Below are positions 25,987-34,400 of a stretch of 38,789 nt of DNA, in pieces. Every line of letters begins with the position of its first letter. Position 1 is the first letter of the stretch. The stretch is taken from the NCBI GenBank assembly GCA_046542995.1, contig JBKHAH010000026.1:1-38789 (forward strand). Direction: 5' to 3'. The stretch comes from Perlabentimonas sp046542995. GTDB taxonomy: Bacteria; Bacteroidota; Bacteroidia; Bacteroidales; Tenuifilaceae. Under the pieces are notes generated by a model. It worked only from the letters and a program-made list of their open reading frames with translations, was not told where the DNA came from and did no database searches. A program made the translations under genes and the position numbers.

Positions 25987-26875
25987 ATTTGCAGCCATTG
26001 ATATCGGTTCAAATGCCGTACGCCTCCTGTTTATGAACGTAGTGGAGGACAAGGGGAAAACCACATTCAAAAAATCATCGTTGGTTCGCGTACCGGTTCG
26101 TTTGGGTGATGATGCCTTTGTTAATGGAAAGATTTCCCTACCTAAGCAAGAAAAACTTACTAAAACAATGGTAGCTTTCAAAAATCTTATGGATGTACAT
26201 GAGGTAATCTCCTATAGAGCCTGTGCAACTTCTGCTATGCGCGAGGCTTCCAATGGCAACGAGGTGGTTGGTGTAATTAAAAAAAATTCAGGCATTGATA
26301 TTGAAATTATAGAAGGCAAGCAGGAGGCAGAAATAATATACTCCACACAAATTGTTGAAATGATTAACGATAGCAACCACTACCTTTACGTAGATGTTGG
26401 GGGCGGCAGCACCGAAATAACGCATTTTTTCAGAAAGGAGCTGGTTCAATCACAAACCTTTAACATTGGCACTATTCGCTTGCTTAGCCAAAACGTGACC
26501 AAAGAGCAATTTAAGGATATGGGAAAATGGTTAAAAACACTTAAAACCAACGGTAAAGAAATCACGTTAATTGGTTCGGGCGGTAATATTAACAAGTTAA
26601 TAAAACTAGTGGGGGCTAAAAACAGGCAGCAAATCACTTTTGATGAGCTTAATAGCATAAGAAAGAAACTAAAACGATATACCGTTAACCAGCGTATCAG
26701 GATTTTTGGTCTCAACCTCGATAGGGCAGATGTTATTGTACCCGCCTCCGATATCTTTGTAAAAATAATGAAATGGACCAAAGCTCATCGCATAATTGTG
26801 CCTACCATAGGTGTATCCGATGGCATTGTTCATCAACTTTACAATGAGTACAGAAAAAGTAGAAAGCAATTCTAG
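25973..26875 (+). CDS. ppx: Ppx/GppA exopolyphosphatase-family phosphatase
   Basis: The 300-residue protein has the ASKHA-fold of exopolyphosphatase / guanosine pentaphosphatase. Visible motifs are 'AAIDIGSNAVRLL' (7-19), the catalytic-glutamate block 'GKQEAEIIY' (Glu118 likely), 'YVDVGGGSTEITHF' (139-152), and 'LIGSGGNINKL'. It lacks the C-terminal helical domains of the roughly 510-residue E. coli PPX and so is the short two-domain form. The start is a TTG inside the end of ppk1, overlapping by 14 bases; no ATG precedes the first conserved motif, and this frame gives a sensible N-terminus. Preference for polyphosphate versus pppGpp cannot be told, but tight linkage to ppk1 favours polyphosphate. 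Confidence 0.92.
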   Translation: MKLLKFAAIDIGSNAVRLLFMNVVEDKGKTTFKKSSLVRVPVRLGDDAFVNGKISLPKQEKLTKTMVAFKNLMDVHEVISYRACATSAMREASNGNEVVGVIKKNSGIDIEIIEGKQEAEIIYSTQIVEMINDSNHYLYVDVGGGSTEITHFFRKELVQSQTFNIGTIRLLSQNVTKEQFKDMGKWLKTLKTNGKEITLIGSGGNINKLIKLVGAKNRQQITFDELNSIRKKLKRYTVNQRIRIFGLNLDRADVIVPASDIFVKIMKWTKAHRIIVPTIGVSDGIVHQLYNEYRKSRKQF

Positions 26876-26905
26876 CCAACCAGCAGGATGGTAACATCAA
26901 CCAAT

Positions 26906-26945
26906 CCTCGTTATGCTTCGCATCCCCTCGTTAAACTTCGCTTCC
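26906..26945. repeat. Imperfect 20-bp tandem repeat
   Basis: Two head-to-tail 20-base units (26906-26925 and 26926-26945) share the pattern CCTCGTTA..CTTCGC.TCC and differ at a few positions. They lie between ppx and the small gene downstream of the sigma factor. Function unknown. Confidence 0.6.
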
Positions 26946-27002
26946 AGAGACAAGCTGAGGCAGGCAATCAATCAACCGATCAGTAAATACGCAGATAACA
27001 GC

Positions 27003-27200
27003 CTAACAGGCTCTCTCAAGTATATTCGCAATAGTGCTTTCAGGCATTTCAGGAGCTTTCAGCTCAATCTCCTCAATTAAACTCTCAAATAGTTCGCTGG
27101 TTTCTAAAATATTATCAAGGTAGATAATCTCATCAACATGCGATTGAGAAAAACTCTGAAACGCCCAAATAATAGGAGTAAAGGTTTTATGCATAGGCAT
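27003..27200 (-). CDS. Small acidic protein downstream of the ECF sigma gene
   Basis: This 65-residue frame lies 77 bases after the ECF sigma factor stop, on the same strand. It has no recognisable domain. The C-terminal half is acidic and amphipathic ('SLIEEIELKAPEMPESTIANI'), with the 'ExxAPEMPES' phrase reminiscent of short uncharacterised Bacteroidota proteins. It has neither the zinc-binding cysteines of a ZAS anti-sigma domain nor a transmembrane helix, so a classical anti-sigma role is unlikely from sequence. Position and composition favour a real gene, though chance cannot be excluded. Confidence 0.5.
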   Translation of the reverse strand: MPMHKTFTPIIWAFQSFSQSHVDEIIYLDNILETSELFESLIEEIELKAPEMPESTIANILERAC

Positions 27201-27277
27201 TTTAACTTGGTTTTAATTATTAGTTTTCAAAATGAAAACGCAAATTCAAACCAAATTATTGCTACAAAACAAAAAAA

Positions 27278-27865
27278 CTATTTAGTTAGGGATATATTTT
27301 TTTCCTGCATTAACCTCCTCATATTTATAAGAGCATACCGCATCCTTCCCAATGCGGTATTAATGCTTACATTAGTCTGTTCTGCAATCTCCTTAAAACT
27401 CAAACCAGCATAATGCCTCAACAGCACAACCTCTTTCTGCTCATCGGGTAGCGTTTCAACCAAGCCTCTAACTTCAGAGAGAATCTGCTCATACACTATA
27501 TGCTCCTCAATATTCTTATCAGAGAATCTGGGCGAATTTAAAACGTCAACCTCGGTATTATCATTGGAAAATGTGTTCAGCTGCTTAGCCCTTCGGTAAT
27601 GGTCAATAATTAAATTATGCGAAATACGCATTACCCACGACACGAACCTTCCATTATCAGTGTACTTCCCCTCTTTAAGCGATTTTATCACTTTAACAAA
27701 AGTATCCTGAAAAATATCCTCGGCTAGCGCATGGTTCTTTACAAGAAGAAGGATATATCCAAAAACCCTTTTCCTGTGCCTATTTACTAATATTTCAATG
27801 GCTTGTTGATCACCAGATACGAACCCTTCAACAAGTTCGTAATCAGTTCGATTACACTCTTTCAA
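27278..27865 (-). CDS. ECF-type RNA polymerase sigma factor
   Basis: The 195-residue protein has region 2 (about 24-95), with 'AEDIFQDTFVKVIKSL' for core binding and 'SHNLIIDHYRRAKQ' for -10 recognition. Region 4 (about 130-185) has the helix-turn-helix 'GLSFKEIAEQTNVSINTALGRM'. There is no region 1.1 or 3, as in the ECF group. The start codon is TTG, supported by a strong AAGGAGG five bases upstream and by the fact that no downstream Met leaves region 2 intact. No adjacent anti-sigma factor with a membrane helix is present. The target regulon cannot be told. Confidence 0.93.
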   Translation of the reverse strand: MKECNRTDYELVEGFVSGDQQAIEILVNRHRKRVFGYILLLVKNHALAEDIFQDTFVKVIKSLKEGKYTDNGRFVSWVMRISHNLIIDHYRRAKQLNTFSNDNTEVDVLNSPRFSDKNIEEHIVYEQILSEVRGLVETLPDEQKEVVLLRHYAGLSFKEIAEQTNVSINTALGRMRYALINMRRLMQEKNISLTK

Positions 27866-27870
27866 AACTA

Positions 27871-27877
27871 CCTCCTT
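27871..27877 (-). promoter_or_regulatory. Strong Shine-Dalgarno site fixing a TTG start
   Basis: On the minus strand AAGGAGG lies five bases before the TTG at 27865-27863. A full-consensus site is unusual in Bacteroidota and decides the sigma factor's start codon. Confidence 0.75.
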
Positions 27878-28175
27878 ACTTATTGGTTTAATGGGTAGAC
27901 GTAATCAATAGGCGATCAATTTTTGGTTAGTAATAAATAATTAATTTACATTTTCCGTGCCAAATAAGCAATAATTAATGAATTTTCCAAAAAAAAATTA
28001 CAGACCTAGCTAAAAATGAAACAATCTTGATGGTTTTTTAAAAGAAAACAAATCGCTACCCTTCATATTATTGCATAATTACAAGCACTTTAGCAGCAAG
28101 CAACTTCATAGTGCAATAAGTGTTTTACTGCTACTAATGATTAGTATACACATGAAAAAAGCAAATGTTTCAGTA
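27878..28175. other. Non-coding divergent spacer between the sigma gene and uvrA
   Basis: About 300 AT-rich bases with no open frame or RNA gene. It must hold the promoter of the sigma gene, which I could not identify with confidence. Confidence 0.4.
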
Positions 28176-28183
28176 CCTTTGCG
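28176..28183 (+). promoter_or_regulatory. -7 element of uvrA
   Basis: TACCTTTG is a full match to TAnnTTTG and lies 19 bases before the uvrA ATG. CATG at 28153-28156 is a poor -33 match at the expected 19-base spacing. No SOS box was recognised by eye. Confidence 0.55.
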
Positions 28184-28202
28184 AGTTAATAATTTTTTTT
28201 AA

Positions 28203-31001
28203 ATGGAAAAACATCACAACGTAATTTCAGTAAAAGGTGCTCGGGTTCACAACCTTAAGAACATCAGCATAGATATACCTCGCAATAAACTGATAGTAAT
28301 TTCCGGATTATCAGGATCTGGTAAATCGTCACTGGCTTTCGACACCCTTTATGCCGAAGGGCAACGAAGGTATGTTGAGAGTCTTTCTTCGTATGCTCGT
28401 CAGTTTCTTGGTAGAATATCAAAACCCGAAGCAGACTTAATTTCTGGCATCCCTCCTGCCATTGCAATTGAGCAGAAAGTAAAAACGCATAACCCCAGAT
28501 CAACCGTAGGCACTACAACAGAGATATACGATTACCTTAAGCTACTCTACGCAAGGGTGGGTAAAACATTTTCCCCAATATCGGGCAAGGAGGTTACAAA
28601 GCATAGCGTAACCGATGTGGTAAACCATATAATTTCTGTACCTGAAGGTACAAAGCAAATGGTGCTTGCCCCCATACCTGTTAATGGTAAAGATAATGTT
28701 GAGAAAAGGCTTACCGCCCTGGCAAACGAAGGTTTTACCCGAATAGAGGTTGGCGATAAAACCATCCGAATTGACAGCGCAGAAACAAGAGATTTGCTAT
28801 CTGTTTCAAAAGCCAACCTAAAACTTATTGTTGATAGGTTTGCCGTATCTCATGAGGACGACTTTTTAAGCAGATGCGCAGACTCTATACAAACTGCTTT
28901 TGCCGAAGGGCATGGAACCTGCATTGTTTCTACCTTTAATGGTAAACAAAGAAACGATGCCGCTTTCTCAAACCGTTTTGAAGCCGATGGAATGGAGTTT
29001 GAAGAGCCAACTCAGCATACGTTTAGCTTTAACAACCCGCTTGGTGCATGCCCCAAGTGTGAAGGCTATGGTAAAGTTGTTGGAATTGATGAGAGCCTTG
29101 TGGTGCCTGATAAGAGCTTATCAATTTACCAGAGTGCAATTGCCTGCTGGAGGGGTGATACTATGAGTAAATACAAGAACGCCCTAATAAATGTTGCTGA
29201 GAAGTACAACTTTCCCATACATAAACCATACTATGAGCTAACTGACAAGCAGAAGGAACTTCTTTGGAATGGTGCCCGTGGATTCACTGGGCTAAACAGC
29301 TTTTTCAAACTCCTTGAAGATAAGAAGTATAAAATTCAGTACAGGGTAATGCTCTCACGCTATACAGGAAAAACAACATGTCCCGTATGCAAAGGTCAGC
29401 GCTTACGTAAAGAAGCCACTTACGTTAAGGTGTGCGGCGTGAATCTTCCCGAACTGGTTGACCTTCCATTAACTAAACTTGCTCAGTTCTTCAACAACCT
29501 CTGCCTAAACGAGCATGACGAAAAGGTTGGCAAAAGAATTATTATTGAGATTCGCAATCGTATAAATTATTTACTAAATGTAGGGTTGGGCTACCTTACC
29601 CTCAACAGGCTCTCTTCAACCCTTTCAGGTGGTGAGTCGCAGAGGATAAACTTGGCAACCTCATTGGGATCGAGCCTTGTGGGATCATTATATATTCTTG
29701 ATGAGCCAAGCATAGGACTACATCCTCGCGATACGCACCTACTGATAAAAGTGCTGAGTGAACTTCGTGACCTTGGAAACACGGTAATAGTGGTAGAGCA
29801 TGACGAGGAGATAATAAGAGCTGCAGACTACATTATAGATATCGGTCCGCTGGCAGGGCGCAACGGTGGTGAAATTGTTTTTAAGGGAACGCACAAGCAG
29901 CTGCTAGAGGCAAAAGACAGCCTGACATCAAAGTACATAAATGGAATAGAGAGCATTGAATCTCCCAGAACCCATCGTAAATGGAGTAATTTTATAGAGG
30001 TGAAGGGAGCAAGAGAAAACAACCTTAAAAACATAGATGTTAAGTTTCCGCTAAACTGCATGGTGGTAGTAACCGGGGTTAGCGGCTCAGGAAAATCATC
30101 GCTGGTTAAAGGGATTCTCCACCCTGCATTGGCAAAAAAAATAACTGGTACCGGAGAAAAACCTGGTGAATTTGATACGATTGATGGTGACATTCATTTA
30201 ATTAAAGGAGTGGAAATGGTTGACCAGAACCCAATCGGGAGGTCATCGCGCTCTAACCCTGTAACATATATTAAGGCTTACGATGAGATAAGGAAACTTT
30301 TTGCTGAGCAACCCTACTCTGCCCGTAATGGCTATAAACCCTCCCATTTCTCATTCAATATTGAGGGTGGGCGATGCGAAGAATGTCAGGGCGAAGGGGT
30401 TATTAAGGTTGAGATGCAGTTTATGGCCGATGTCACTCTCGTATGCGATTCGTGCGGTGGAAAACGTTTTAAGGAGGATATACTGGAGGTAAGATACAGA
30501 GAGAAGAACGTTTTTGATGTGCTAGACATGACCATTAATGGCGCCATGGAATTCTTCTCTGGAGACAAGTCAAAACTCGCTTCAAAAATTGTAACCCGCC
30601 TAAAGCCATTACAGGATGTAGGACTTGGATATATAAAGTTGGGGCAGTCGTCAAGCACGCTAAGTGGAGGAGAGAGCCAAAGGGTTAAACTAGCATTCTA
30701 CCTTCAAAAAGAGCAGGCTGTACAACCGCATCTGTTTATATTTGATGAGCCAACTACAGGCCTGCACTTCCATGATATAAGAAACCTGCTTGAATCATTC
30801 AACGCCCTGCTAAGGAAGGGGCATAGTTTAATAATAGTTGAACACAACCTGGAGATTATAAAGTGTGCCGATTGGATAATAGATCTGGGGCCCGAAGGTG
30901 GTGAAGCAGGCGGACACCTCATTTCATCTGGAAAACCAACGGATATTGTAAAGGATAATGGGAGTTTGACTGGGAAGTTCCTTTCAACTAAAATAGAATA
31001 A
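28203..31001 (+). CDS. uvrA: Excinuclease ABC subunit A
   Basis: UvrA is the DNA damage sensor of nucleotide excision repair and loads UvrB. The 932-residue protein is full length. It has two ABC ATPase modules: Walker A 'GLSGSGKSS' (35-43) with signature 'LSGGESQRI' (about 473), and the second Walker A 'GVSGSGKSS' near residue 630 with signature 'LSGGESQRV' (about 820). CxxC zinc modules are visible near 283 ('CPKCEGYG'), 393 ('CPVCKGQR') and in the DNA-binding insertion near 724-755 ('CEECQGEG' then 'CDSCGGKRF'). It is a single-gene unit with its own -7 element and a hairpin at the end. uvrB and uvrC are not in the window. Confidence 0.98.
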   Translation: MEKHHNVISVKGARVHNLKNISIDIPRNKLIVISGLSGSGKSSLAFDTLYAEGQRRYVESLSSYARQFLGRISKPEADLISGIPPAIAIEQKVKTHNPRSTVGTTTEIYDYLKLLYARVGKTFSPISGKEVTKHSVTDVVNHIISVPEGTKQMVLAPIPVNGKDNVEKRLTALANEGFTRIEVGDKTIRIDSAETRDLLSVSKANLKLIVDRFAVSHEDDFLSRCADSIQTAFAEGHGTCIVSTFNGKQRNDAAFSNRFEADGMEFEEPTQHTFSFNNPLGACPKCEGYGKVVGIDESLVVPDKSLSIYQSAIACWRGDTMSKYKNALINVAEKYNFPIHKPYYELTDKQKELLWNGARGFTGLNSFFKLLEDKKYKIQYRVMLSRYTGKTTCPVCKGQRLRKEATYVKVCGVNLPELVDLPLTKLAQFFNNLCLNEHDEKVGKRIIIEIRNRINYLLNVGLGYLTLNRLSSTLSGGESQRINLATSLGSSLVGSLYILDEPSIGLHPRDTHLLIKVLSELRDLGNTVIVVEHDEEIIRAADYIIDIGPLAGRNGGEIVFKGTHKQLLEAKDSLTSKYINGIESIESPRTHRKWSNFIEVKGARENNLKNIDVKFPLNCMVVVTGVSGSGKSSLVKGILHPALAKKITGTGEKPGEFDTIDGDIHLIKGVEMVDQNPIGRSSRSNPVTYIKAYDEIRKLFAEQPYSARNGYKPSHFSFNIEGGRCEECQGEGVIKVEMQFMADVTLVCDSCGGKRFKEDILEVRYREKNVFDVLDMTINGAMEFFSGDKSKLASKIVTRLKPLQDVGLGYIKLGQSSSTLSGGESQRVKLAFYLQKEQAVQPHLFIFDEPTTGLHFHDIRNLLESFNALLRKGHSLIIVEHNLEIIKCADWIIDLGPEGGEAGGHLISSGKPTDIVKDNGSLTGKFLSTKIE

Positions 31002-31009
31002 AATACAAA

Positions 31010-31028
31010 AGCCGCCATATGGGCGGCT
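31010..31028. terminator. Hairpin terminator between uvrA and the 147-residue gene
   Basis: A 7-bp GC-rich stem (agccgcc / ggcggct) with a five-base loop lies nine bases after the uvrA stop and before the convergent gene's stop at 31062. The T-tract is better on the minus strand (TTTTGTATTTT), with only a weak one for uvrA. Confidence 0.7.
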
Positions 31029-31061
31029 CAATAAAATAAGTATATTAAATATCTGCCTGCC

Positions 31062-31505
31062 TTAGTCTAATTTTAATCCAAACATAATTGCTACGCAGCC
31101 GCTTTCAGGCATGTCAGAATCAGAGGAGTAGGGATTATCATGTACCTTAACCATAATGATTAGTTGCTGAGTTGCCTCTACGTTAAAATCCCAGGAGGGG
31201 GCATAATTATCTGACGCATTCGTATAGAGTATCCTACGCTCAACATCCATAACCTGAAACTCAACTCTGGAAAGTGATTCAGAACCACACACGGAAATTC
31301 GGTACTCTTGTCCTGCGTAAAAAGTTTTGAACAACTCTGCATCTTCTCCTTCGGTGAGTATCGCAGCGTTATAATTGCCATCATGAACGTATGGCTTTAG
31401 CTCTAACCGGCAGACCCTTTTTGCAAAATTTTTGCATTGAGCATTCCCTGAGAGGGAAATTGATACAAAAGCGCCAACAATTAATATATAAACCAATGAT
31501 CTCAT
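31062..31505 (-). CDS. Exported protein of unknown function
   Basis: This 147-residue protein has a clear signal peptide (about residues 1-23, ending 'SGNAQ'), followed by a compact domain of short beta strands. It has four cysteines after the signal region (in 'QCKNFAKRVC', 'ISVCGS' and 'ESGCVAIMFGLKLD'), which could pair in the periplasm. I do not recognise the family, though the C-terminal 'SGCVAI' ending looks like a conserved motif. It starts 15 bases after the stop of the 305-residue lipoprotein gene, so the two are probably co-transcribed. Function unknown. Confidence 0.78.
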   Translation of the reverse strand: MRSLVYILIVGAFVSISLSGNAQCKNFAKRVCRLELKPYVHDGNYNAAILTEGEDAELFKTFYAGQEYRISVCGSESLSRVEFQVMDVERRILYTNASDNYAPSWDFNVEATQQLIIMVKVHDNPYSSDSDMPESGCVAIMFGLKLD

Positions 31506-31520
31506 ATCAGGAGCAATTTT

Positions 31521-32438
31521 TTACATTATGTATTTTGAGCGAATTTGAGCAACCTTATCTTTTAACTCATCAAACACTTCAGGATTAACAGAAACAACGT
31601 TTTTGCTTCGAAGGGTTGTGATGGGTGCATCGTTTTCAACCACCTCAATCTCCGAAACAGATATACTAACCTTTCTATATATCTCATTAAGTTCCATGAT
31701 ATCTTTTAGAACAAATGCAACATCATCCTGCTCTTTATGCTGTTCAAGCAGCTTTATAACAGTGCCCATAGATAATTTCTGATCAATAATACGCTCAATC
31801 AACTCATCATCAGCCTCCTGAGTGTCGTCAACCAGCATGGTTGCTATATATAACCCCTCTATCCAGCCACCAACCAGTATGATTGAGCCAATGGCTACCC
31901 TGTCGTTCTCTTCTAATATTGAGTTTGTGTTAAGAAATGTTTCGGAAATAATATCCATAATAACCTCTCGGTTATTAACATTCTCCTCAAGGCGTTCAAT
32001 TATATTATCATCTATGGCATTAAGAATACCAAGGCGCTCAGCTAACTTTTTTGATGCAGACATGTATCTAATTGACTCCTGAGTCTGATCAAAAAGGCTC
32101 GCATAACTTAAATCGGTACTATAAACACCTAGATTTAATGCCATACTTTTGTTGGTTGTGTAACGAGAAACATTATCAACGGAATTAAGCAATTCGGGAT
32201 TATACTGCGCCCCTGAACGTTTAAGAATCATTGCTGTTTCAAGTGGCGAAGGTAATGAGTAAAATATTTGGCGCGCTGTTTTAACGCCCTCTTTGGCTGT
32301 TTCATCAACTATAACCTCCTCAACATCTACCTCTACCCTCTCCTTTTTATTTGAATCCGACGCACAACTAATTGCCATACCAACTATAGCAAAAATTAGC
32401 ATCGGTTTAAAAAACAAATTTAAACTCCTTTTAGCCAT
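31521..32438 (-). CDS. Helical lipoprotein of unknown function
   Basis: The 305-residue protein has a hydrophobic signal ending 'GMAISC', so Cys25 is a probable lipidation site. An acidic linker follows ('VEVDVEEVIVDE', about 34-45). The remainder is predicted almost wholly helical, with phrases such as 'MALNLGVYSTDLSYASLFDQ' and 'SIILVGGWIEGLYIATMLVD', which look like a conserved Bacteroidota domain I cannot name. No catalytic motif is evident. It is upstream of, and probably co-transcribed with, the 147-residue exported protein (14-base gap). Envelope location is inferred. Confidence 0.8.
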   Translation of the reverse strand: MAKRSLNLFFKPMLIFAIVGMAISCASDSNKKERVEVDVEEVIVDETAKEGVKTARQIFYSLPSPLETAMILKRSGAQYNPELLNSVDNVSRYTTNKSMALNLGVYSTDLSYASLFDQTQESIRYMSASKKLAERLGILNAIDDNIIERLEENVNNREVIMDIISETFLNTNSILEENDRVAIGSIILVGGWIEGLYIATMLVDDTQEADDELIERIIDQKLSMGTVIKLLEQHKEQDDVAFVLKDIMELNEIYRKVSISVSEIEVVENDAPITTLRSKNVVSVNPEVFDELKDKVAQIRSKYIM

Positions 32439-32757
32439 ACCCTAGCGTTTTTATGATATTGCAATTTATTAAACCTAATAATTAATTAGTAAAAGTAATA
32501 AATATATTTTAAGTAAGATTATATTATTGCAATAAATATATATTTTCGAAAGTATGTTATTTTTTTTAAAATTCCTACATGATTTTAAAAAATGAACGCT
32601 GATTATGGAGTTATAAAGCATGATAATCATAGTAAGATGGCAATTTGTCTTAAATATTATACTGTTCATCATCAAAAAAATGGATTTAGTCTTATTTTAA
32701 TTACAAGCAGAACTAAATAATATTTTTTAAATAGTGATCTATCTGGCTATAATAGCG
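32439..32757. other. Very AT-rich divergent spacer
   Basis: This holds no plausible gene. An AT-only inverted repeat (ttttttaaaat 32562-32572 / attttaaaaaa 32582-32592) is visible, but its composition makes chance likely. Confidence 0.4.
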
Positions 32758-32788
32758 TTTATAGTTATGTAAATCATTTGTACATTTG
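32758..32788 (+). promoter_or_regulatory. Bacteroidota-type promoter of the 179-residue gene
   Basis: TTTA (32758-32761) is three of four to the -33 TTTG, with a 19-base spacer to TACATTTG (32781-32788), a full -7 match. The start codon is 17 bases further on, so the leader is very short. Confidence 0.7.
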
Positions 32789-32805
32789 CAGCTCAAAGTA
32801 CAATT

Positions 32806-33345
32806 ATGAATAGTGATATTGATAAACAAAAAGTTTACAAACAGCTTTTAGCAACACTAGAGAAAAGTCCTGATGAAGAAGTTGTATCTATGCTGATGGG
32901 GTTACGGGAGCATGGGGAGCTTTTTTATCTGGAAACGCTTCTTGATATGCTAACTGGTGAACGTTCTGAGCTACTTAAAAAATCGGTGACAGAGTTTATT
33001 TCCGATATTAAAAAGCAGGATGCTGTTCCAATAATTGCTAACTATTTAACCGTGAACCTGAACAAGAAAGATTTAACCAGAATTGTAACTGCAAGTTGGC
33101 AAAGCCGTTTAGATTTTTCAAACAACCTACACCCATTCTTCCTAATACTGCTTGAAGGAGGCTATAGAATTGCCTTTGAAGCATTTACTGTGATAGAAAA
33201 TTCTACTGAATCGCTCAGTTTAGAAGAATTAAAAAAGGGCATTGATTTATTAAAACGTTCTGTGAGCAAGGCTGATCGTGACAAGCAGCTTCTTTTACTA
33301 GAAATGATTAGCATCCTTGATAAAGCAAAAAGAGCGGCAAATTAA
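32806..33345 (+). CDS. Helical (HEAT-like) cytosolic protein
   Basis: I do not recognise this 179-residue protein by name. It has no signal peptide or membrane segment. The sequence is a run of amphipathic helices ('DEEVVSMLMGLREHGELFYLETLLDML', here about residues 19-45, then 'AVPIIANYLTVNLNKKDL'), spaced like a short HEAT-type solenoid. That suggests a protein-binding adaptor. It has a strong promoter of its own and ends inside a bidirectional terminator. It is monocistronic, with divergent and convergent neighbours. Confidence 0.8.
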   Translation: MNSDIDKQKVYKQLLATLEKSPDEEVVSMLMGLREHGELFYLETLLDMLTGERSELLKKSVTEFISDIKKQDAVPIIANYLTVNLNKKDLTRIVTASWQSRLDFSNNLHPFFLILLEGGYRIAFEAFTVIENSTESLSLEELKKGIDLLKRSVSKADRDKQLLLLEMISILDKAKRAAN

Positions 33346-33360
33346 CCGTTCTTTTTGCTT
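33323..33360. terminator. Bidirectional terminator overlapping the stop codon
   Basis: A 15-bp stem with one G-T wobble (33323-33337 with 33346-33360) has an eight-base loop holding the TAA stop of the 179-residue gene (33343-33345). The A- and T-runs sit inside the arms and serve both convergent genes. The last codons of the gene therefore form the left arm. Confidence 0.8.
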
Positions 33361-33377
33361 ATAAGTTTTTCTTGTTA

Positions 33378-34355
33378 CTAATCGTGACTTGAATAGTACT
33401 TCATAAACTGGCTACGCTCATAAACTTCGGGGTCGCCAATTTTACCATAGTTCATTATTCCCTGTATGTCTTTAATCTCGCTATATCCTTTCTTGTCCAT
33501 CCATTGATTAAGAAAATCAATAATGCTCTTGAGGTGCGCTGGACCATTCTTGTATAATGCAGAGCATACCTGTACCGATGAGGCTCCTGCCAGAAGCATC
33601 TTAACTGCTGCTTCGCCCGAATGAACACCGGTAGATGCAGAAATATCAATATGTGGGATAGCATTATTAGCAAGGGCTACCCAACGGAGGGAGTCTCGGA
33701 TATCAGCCGGGTTACTAAACACCTCTGCAGAGTTTACCTTTAGCTTATCAATATCAATATCAGGTGCAAAAAAGCGGTTGAAAAGAACCACCCCTTTTAC
33801 ATCACGATACCAAAGCTGCTCAATTATTCTTAACGGATTTGTAAAATGATTGCCCAGCTTAAAAGAAACCGGAATTGATACCACCCTGTTTAGTTTCTCT
33901 GCCAATGTGTAGTAAATCGTCTCGTAATTTTCAGCGGTTTTCTTAATGTTAGTGGGCAAAAGGAATACGTTAACTTCTAAAGCATCTGCTCCTGCTTCCT
34001 GAATTTTTGCTGCAAAATCAACCCATTTTGATGCGGAGATGCAGTTGATACTTGCAATTACAGGTATGGTAACTGCCTCTTTGGCTTTGGAAATAAGACT
34101 AAGGTAATTCTCAACACTATTGCTAGTAACGTATCCACGCAGGTAATCTTCTGCTTCGGGATAATCACTATGGACAGACAAGGAGCCTGCTTCGTGTAGT
34201 ATTTGCTCTTCAAAAAGAGATTTTAGCACAACCGCTGCGGCACCGTTAGCCTCTAACTTTTGAATTGATTCAACTGTTGACGTTAACCCCGAACTGCTTA
34301 CAATTACAGGATTTTTGAGGTTTAGCCCTAAGTAATTTGTTTTTAGGTTTGCCAT
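33378..34355 (-). CDS. Dihydroorotate dehydrogenase-like FMN protein
   Basis: The 325-residue TIM-barrel protein resembles class 1 dihydroorotate dehydrogenases: 'LGLNLKNPVIVSSSGLTSTVESIQKLEANGAAAVVLKSLF' at the N-terminus (here spanning about 8-48), 'ALEVNVFLLP' mid-protein, 'SFKLGNHFTN', and the FMN phosphate-binding 'ISASTGVHSGEAAVKMLLAGASSVQVCSAL'. The usual catalytic base loop (Cys or Ser in N-x-S-x-P-N) is replaced by 'EVNVFLLPTNI', so pyrimidine synthesis is doubtful. It belongs to the 'dihydroorotate dehydrogenase-like' group with unknown substrate. It lies 45 bases after the YggS-type gene on the same strand. Confidence 0.85.
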   Translation of the reverse strand: MANLKTNYLGLNLKNPVIVSSSGLTSTVESIQKLEANGAAAVVLKSLFEEQILHEAGSLSVHSDYPEAEDYLRGYVTSNSVENYLSLISKAKEAVTIPVIASINCISASKWVDFAAKIQEAGADALEVNVFLLPTNIKKTAENYETIYYTLAEKLNRVVSIPVSFKLGNHFTNPLRIIEQLWYRDVKGVVLFNRFFAPDIDIDKLKVNSAEVFSNPADIRDSLRWVALANNAIPHIDISASTGVHSGEAAVKMLLAGASSVQVCSALYKNGPAHLKSIIDFLNQWMDKKGYSEIKDIQGIMNYGKIGDPEVYERSQFMKYYSSHD

Positions 34356-34400
34356 TGGGAATGTTTTTAAAAAATAATTGCTTGGAAAAATAGCTATTTT

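Noticed and set aside
25729..26181. 150-codon minus-strand frame over the ppk1-ppx junction
   Set aside because: It lies wholly opposite two well-supported conserved genes.
32562..32592. 11-bp AT-only inverted repeat
   Set aside because: All A/T arms in very AT-rich DNA are expected by chance, and it is not placed after a gene end.
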